Shown in pieces: positions 3,503 through 6,088 of a DNA stretch of 6,088 bases. This DNA is from DAOTTW01 sp034437615 (GTDB lineage Bacteria; Chloroflexota; Anaerolineae; Aggregatilineales; Phototrophicaceae), in the NCBI GenBank assembly GCA_034437615.1, contig DAOTTW010000289.1, forward strand, positions 1 through 6,088, written 5' to 3'. The first letter of the stretch is position 1; the number at the start of each line of letters is the position of its first letter. Under the pieces are notes generated by a model. It was not told the origin of the DNA and searched no databases. It worked only from the letters and a program-made list of their open reading frames with translations. The translations under genes and the position numbers were made by a program.

Positions 3503-5578
3503 ATGTCAAGGACAATGACACAACGTGGTATTGCAGTATCCACTCAAGCTGCGGGCTGGCAGAAAGCCAAATACGCGGGACGACCCGCCTACATTATCCC
3601 GATTCGCGACCGAAACGGTAAGGTTTTTCCTACAAAACGTATTCGGTTTCTTGACGATCAGCAACCACGGATGCAATGGGCACCTCGAAAGCCAGATAAT
3701 CCAGATTCAGACTGGTACCTGCTGGACTTCACAGCCGATGCCATCCGAGAAGCTGGTGGAGTAATCTATCTTGCAAATGGTTCAACCTCGGCTCATTCCT
3801 TTATCGAAGCAGGGATACGTAATGTTATCGCGACAACAATGGGAGAGTTATCTGTACCGTCAAACGCTATTGACCTGTTGCAATTTCTGGGTGTCACCGA
3901 GCTGCGTAACATCCCTGATTGCGATGAAACAGGCCGACGGGGTGCGCTAAACTGGCGCGATAAACTGCGCGATAGTGGCATCCGCTACATGCTGTATAGC
4001 TTCGGTGAAGATCGTCCGAAGGGCTTCGATGCCAACGATCTATGGATTGAATGCGGCTTCGATGCCAATAAATTCCAGCAGATTATCCGAGACCTCTCAT
4101 TGGTGAAGCTGGCATCAACCAAACCACGTCAAACCACTGTTACACAGCAAGCTCCATTACTCCAAGAAACTCCAAGAGCTTTAATCGAAGAAATCGCCCG
4201 ACGTATCCCCGGCTGTGATCTAGCTAACCTGAAGCCCAATGGCTTTACGCAAAACTTCCATTGCCCACACCATGATGATAAGAATCCAAGCGCAGGCATG
4301 AATGCTGCAACTGGTGTAATCAACTGTTTCAGTTGCAATGGTGATGGTCCTGACGGTGGACACAGCCCACAGAAAACCGCCGAGGTACTGGGCATCGACT
4401 GGCGACAATACTACAAACAGGAATATCAGTCGAATGCGAGCAACGTCAGTCTTGCAGATTTGATGAAAGCGCCTGTGATGCCTAGCAATGGCAATGGGCA
4501 CAGTACAAATGGGAACGGGCACAGTACAAATGGGAACGGGCATCACGCCCCAGCGGCGACATCAGAAATCGCACCAGAACCAACTGTAAAGCCAGTACCG
4601 CCAAAATTCCAGTTATTGAAAGCAAACGATCTGGACGATTTGCCACCCGTAGAATGGCTCGTTGACGGCGAGATCGTGCGTGGAGGTCTGAATGTACTAT
4701 ATGGTGCGTCTGGCTCTGGCAAGTCATTTATCAGCCTGGATTATGCCGAGCGCATCTCACAAGATCATACCGTTGTCTATGTTGCTGCTGAAGGTGCATC
4801 AGGTTATGGAGATCGGCATCGCGCATGGAAGATACATCACAAGCAAGACCCACAAGGACTGCACTTCATCATCGAACCTCTTAACTTGCTCCAACAGGAT
4901 GAAGTTATGTTGTTCATCGAAAGTCTGCGCGCAATCAACCCAGATATGATCATCTTCGATACGTTAGCCCGCTGCATGGTCGGTGGTGATGAAAATAGCG
5001 CCCGTGACATGGGCATGGCCATTGATAATGCGAACCGCATCCAGCGCGGATTGGACGCAGCAGTGATGATCGTTCACCACACAGGCAAAACAGGTAGCAG
5101 TGAACGTGGCAGCAGTGCATTACGCGGTGCAGCGGACATGATGATTAAACTGGACAATGACGAGGGCTTCATCCGCTTATCCTGCGATAAATCGAAAGAC
5201 AGCAGTGGTTTTGGGACAAAAGCATTGCGTTTGCTACCTGTTGATATTGGCAATGAGCGTACAAGTTGTTTAGTAGTTGCTGCTGAGAAGATCATCATAC
5301 CAGAGGATAATCTGACCGAGAAAGAAGCAAGTGTCATTGAATGGCTTTCATCTACGCCCATCTTCGATCAAGGTGCACGTGCAGGTGATTTACGCAGAGC
5401 TATTGGTATGGCTGAGAGTACCTTCTTTAACGTCATACGGCGTCTGATGAAGCGTGGCTTCATTGGCAAAGAGAATAAGTACGATCCATACATACTGACG
5501 GAAAAAGGCAGGGAAATCGCATTGGCTCGTGGATTCTGCGATGAACTCCCGGAAACTGCAAGTAGCTCTATAGAGTAG
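3503..5578 (+). CDS. Plasmid replication primase-helicase: TOPRIM-like, CHC2 zinc finger, RecA-like ATPase, winged helix
   Basis: This 691-aa protein probably initiates or drives replication of the element. Residues about 30-200 resemble a phage/plasmid primase TOPRIM region: GVIYLANGSTSA (86-97), IPDCDETGRRGA (137-148) with the DxD pair D139/D141, and KGFDANDLW (173-181). The usual acidic Glu is Asn92. A CHC2-type zinc finger follows: C254, H257, C275, C278. Residues 329-347 hold an NGNGH repeat linker. The helicase-type ATPase (AAA_25/RepA-like) spans about 370-600: Walker A GASGSGKS (401-408), VVYVAAEG (424-431, E430), Walker B MIIFDTLAR (482-490), and VHHTGK (524-529) followed by RGSSALRGAAD (535-545). 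A C-terminal winged helix (605-675) ends in LTEKGR. TOPRIM preceding the zinc finger is the reverse of DnaG and T7 gp4. ATG 3503 is chosen for its ribosome-binding site. A prophage primase-helicase is an alternative; the ParA neighbour favours a plasmid. Confidence 0.85.
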   Translation: MSRTMTQRGIAVSTQAAGWQKAKYAGRPAYIIPIRDRNGKVFPTKRIRFLDDQQPRMQWAPRKPDNPDSDWYLLDFTADAIREAGGVIYLANGSTSAHSFIEAGIRNVIATTMGELSVPSNAIDLLQFLGVTELRNIPDCDETGRRGALNWRDKLRDSGIRYMLYSFGEDRPKGFDANDLWIECGFDANKFQQIIRDLSLVKLASTKPRQTTVTQQAPLLQETPRALIEEIARRIPGCDLANLKPNGFTQNFHCPHHDDKNPSAGMNAATGVINCFSCNGDGPDGGHSPQKTAEVLGIDWRQYYKQEYQSNASNVSLADLMKAPVMPSNGNGHSTNGNGHSTNGNGHHAPAATSEIAPEPTVKPVPPKFQLLKANDLDDLPPVEWLVDGEIVRGGLNVLYGASGSGKSFISLDYAERISQDHTVVYVAAEGASGYGDRHRAWKIHHKQDPQGLHFIIEPLNLLQQDEVMLFIESLRAINPDMIIFDTLARCMVGGDENSARDMGMAIDNANRIQRGLDAAVMIVHHTGKTGSSERGSSALRGAADMMIKLDNDEGFIRLSCDKSKDSSGFGTKALRLLPVDIGNERTSCLVVAAEKIIIPEDNLTEKEASVIEWLSSTPIFDQGARAGDLRRAIGMAESTFFNVIRRLMKRGFIGKENKYDPYILTEKGREIALARGFCDELPETASSSIE
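4481..4542. repeat. 21-bp tandem repeat in the rep linker
   Basis: Two perfect copies of a 21-bp unit starting CAGTACAAATGGG (4501-4521 and 4522-4542) are preceded by a degenerate copy (4481-4500). They encode STNGNGH repeats in the linker between zinc finger and ATPase. The simplest reading is slippage-derived extension of a flexible linker. The unit length is iteron-like, but two or three copies inside a gene are weak evidence for an origin. Confidence 0.6.
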
Positions 5579-5600
5579 ATTGGAGTTTTGCATAAGCTAC

Positions 5601-5642
5601 TCCACTTTACTCCACCACCCCTTTAGGGGTGGAGTAAGTGGA
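5601..5642. repeat. Imperfect 42-bp inverted repeat after rep
   Basis: ACCCC (5617-5621) and GGGGT (5626-5630) close a TTTA loop. Outside them ACTCC pairs with GGAGT and CCACTT with AAGTGG, with an ACC bulge and a single T bulge on the left arm. A competing 5-bp stem is possible between GGAGT (5582-5586) and ACTCC (5599-5603). It lies between convergent genes, where a bidirectional terminator is expected, but neither strand has a T-run after the stem. It may be a non-canonical terminator, an mRNA-stabilising hairpin, or an origin-type cruciform. Confidence 0.5.
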
Positions 5643-5673
5643 AGCAATGCCGGAAGTAAAATAGGATGAGTGC

Positions 5674-6088
5674 TCAGTCGGATGTTTTTGTTGCGGCATC
5701 AGGGTTGTTGCGGCGATATTGCTCTGCGAAGTATTCCAGCAACATGCGATGGCGGAAGATGTAGCCGCCGCCGACTTTGCGCAGGATGCCGATCTCAGCG
5801 GCGTGGTCGAGGAAATGGTCATAGCGCCAACGCGGGATGTGCCCCTCTCGCCAGAGCACAATGCGCAGCGTGATGTGCTGGATGACAGGTCGCCAGCCGC
5901 CAAGCAGGCCGCCAAGCAGGCCGACAAGCAGGACGACACTCAGGCCGAAAAGCAGGCCGAAACTCAGGCCGAAAAGCAGGACGAAAAGCAGGCCGAAAAG
6001 CAGGCCGAAACTCAGGACAACACTCAGGACGACACTCAGGCCGACACTCAGGACGACACTCAGGCCGAAAAGCAGGCCGAAACTCAGG
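5674..6088 (-). CDS. C-terminus of a NACHT-type NTPase with Gly/Leu repeat (5' end outside window)
   Basis: The minus-strand frame is open from the right edge to a TGA at 5674-5676 and encodes at least 137 residues. The first 64 are sixteen tetrapeptides of the form L-[LS]-[FVG]-[GV], strongly hydrophobic and uncharged with small residues every four positions. This suggests packed membrane helices. The last 73 begin WRPVIQHITLRIVLW and contain PRWRYDHFLDHAAE followed by LRKVGGGYIFRHRMLLEYFAEQ. That ending, directly after a GL-rich repeat, is what I associate with large NACHT-domain proteins of Chloroflexota and Cyanobacteria; the NTPase itself would lie beyond the window. Bacterial NACHT proteins include anti-phage STAND sensors, so a defence role is possible but unproven. 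A GTG at 5857-5859 allows a shorter reading, but the frame continues far upstream, so it is not the likely start. Confidence 0.7.
   Translation of the reverse strand, partial: LSFGLLFGLSVVLSVGLSVVLSVVLSFGLLFGLLFVLLFGLSFGLLFGLSVVLLVGLLGGLLGGWRPVIQHITLRIVLWREGHIPRWRYDHFLDHAAEIGILRKVGGGYIFRHRMLLEYFAEQYRRNNPDAATKTSD
5896..6087. repeat. 12-bp tandem repeat array, at least 16 units
   Basis: Sixteen contiguous 12-bp units (plus-strand form GCCGAAAAGCAG and variants) run to the window edge. They vary at fixed positions: AAG/ACT, GCC/GAC and GAA/GAC/GCC. Higher-order copies exist. The pair of units at 5944-5967 recurs exactly at 5992-6015 and 6064-6087, and the three-unit block 5932-5967 recurs at 6052-6087. 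This indicates expansion by block duplication. On the minus strand each unit encodes one tetrapeptide of the NACHT-type protein. Unit length is a multiple of three, so copy-number change keeps the frame. Confidence 0.9.

Noticed and set aside
5607..5939. 110-aa minus-strand frame rich in Ser/Ala/Cys
   Set aside because: It overlaps the NACHT-type C-terminus in another frame and has low-complexity content. The frame ending at 5674 carries the recognisable GGGYIFRHRMLLEYFAEQ signature.
5815..6088. Plus-strand open frame through the 12-bp array, encoding hydrophilic AEKQ/DDTQ repeats that would look like a coiled coil
   Set aside because: A 12-bp repeat without stops stays open in several frames. 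This one has no ribosome-binding site and no conserved sequence before the repeat, while the opposite strand has a conserved protein end.

Overview
The window looks like the maintenance core of a plasmid or plasmid-like integrated element: a ParA-type partition operon, a large primase/helicase-type replication protein with a candidate antisense-RNA control region, and accessory genes on both sides. Host assignment is inference. The second partition gene resembles the LmbU-like family of Actinobacteria and Chloroflexota. The truncated gene at the right edge has the C-terminal signature (GGGYxFxHRxLLEYFA after a Gly/Leu repeat) that I associate with large NACHT NTPases of Chloroflexota and Cyanobacteria. 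Base composition looks balanced and codon use unremarkable. A filamentous Chloroflexota host is my best guess, at low to moderate confidence.

Layout, left to right. (1) Positions 1-342, minus strand: a 93-aa protein of unknown function followed 2 nt later by the first 19 codons of another gene that runs off the edge. (2) 343-611: divergent intergenic region with two inverted repeats and no convincing promoter. (3) 612-818, plus: a 68-aa putative helix-turn-helix protein with a GTG start. (4) 819-1023: a strong extended -10 promoter, then a leader of about 130 nt containing two inverted repeats. (5) 1024-3254, plus: a three-gene operon with 1-nt gaps, made of ParA, a 339-aa LmbU-like DNA-binding protein in the ParB position, and a 138-aa protein whose N-terminal half resembles the ArdC N-terminal (ssDNA-binding) domain. 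The middle gene carries a perfect 22-bp palindrome. (6) 3255-3502: an intergenic region with a minus-strand Rho-independent terminator, a hairpin and a minus-strand TATAAT box, arranged like a counter-transcribed RNA opposite the rep leader. (7) 3503-5578, plus: a 691-aa protein with the order degenerate TOPRIM, CHC2-type zinc finger, RecA-like hexameric helicase ATPase, winged helix. (8) 5579-5673: convergent intergenic region with an imperfect inverted repeat. (9) 5674-6088, minus: the C-terminus of a NACHT-type protein preceded by at least sixteen 12-bp units encoding a Gly/Leu-rich hydrophobic repeat.

Working model: ParA and the LmbU-like adaptor segregate the replicon, using either the leader repeats or the intragenic palindrome as centromere. 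The TOPRIM/zinc-finger/helicase protein starts or drives replication, and its expression may be limited by the antisense RNA. No rRNA, tRNA, CRISPR array, transposase or insertion sequence is visible.
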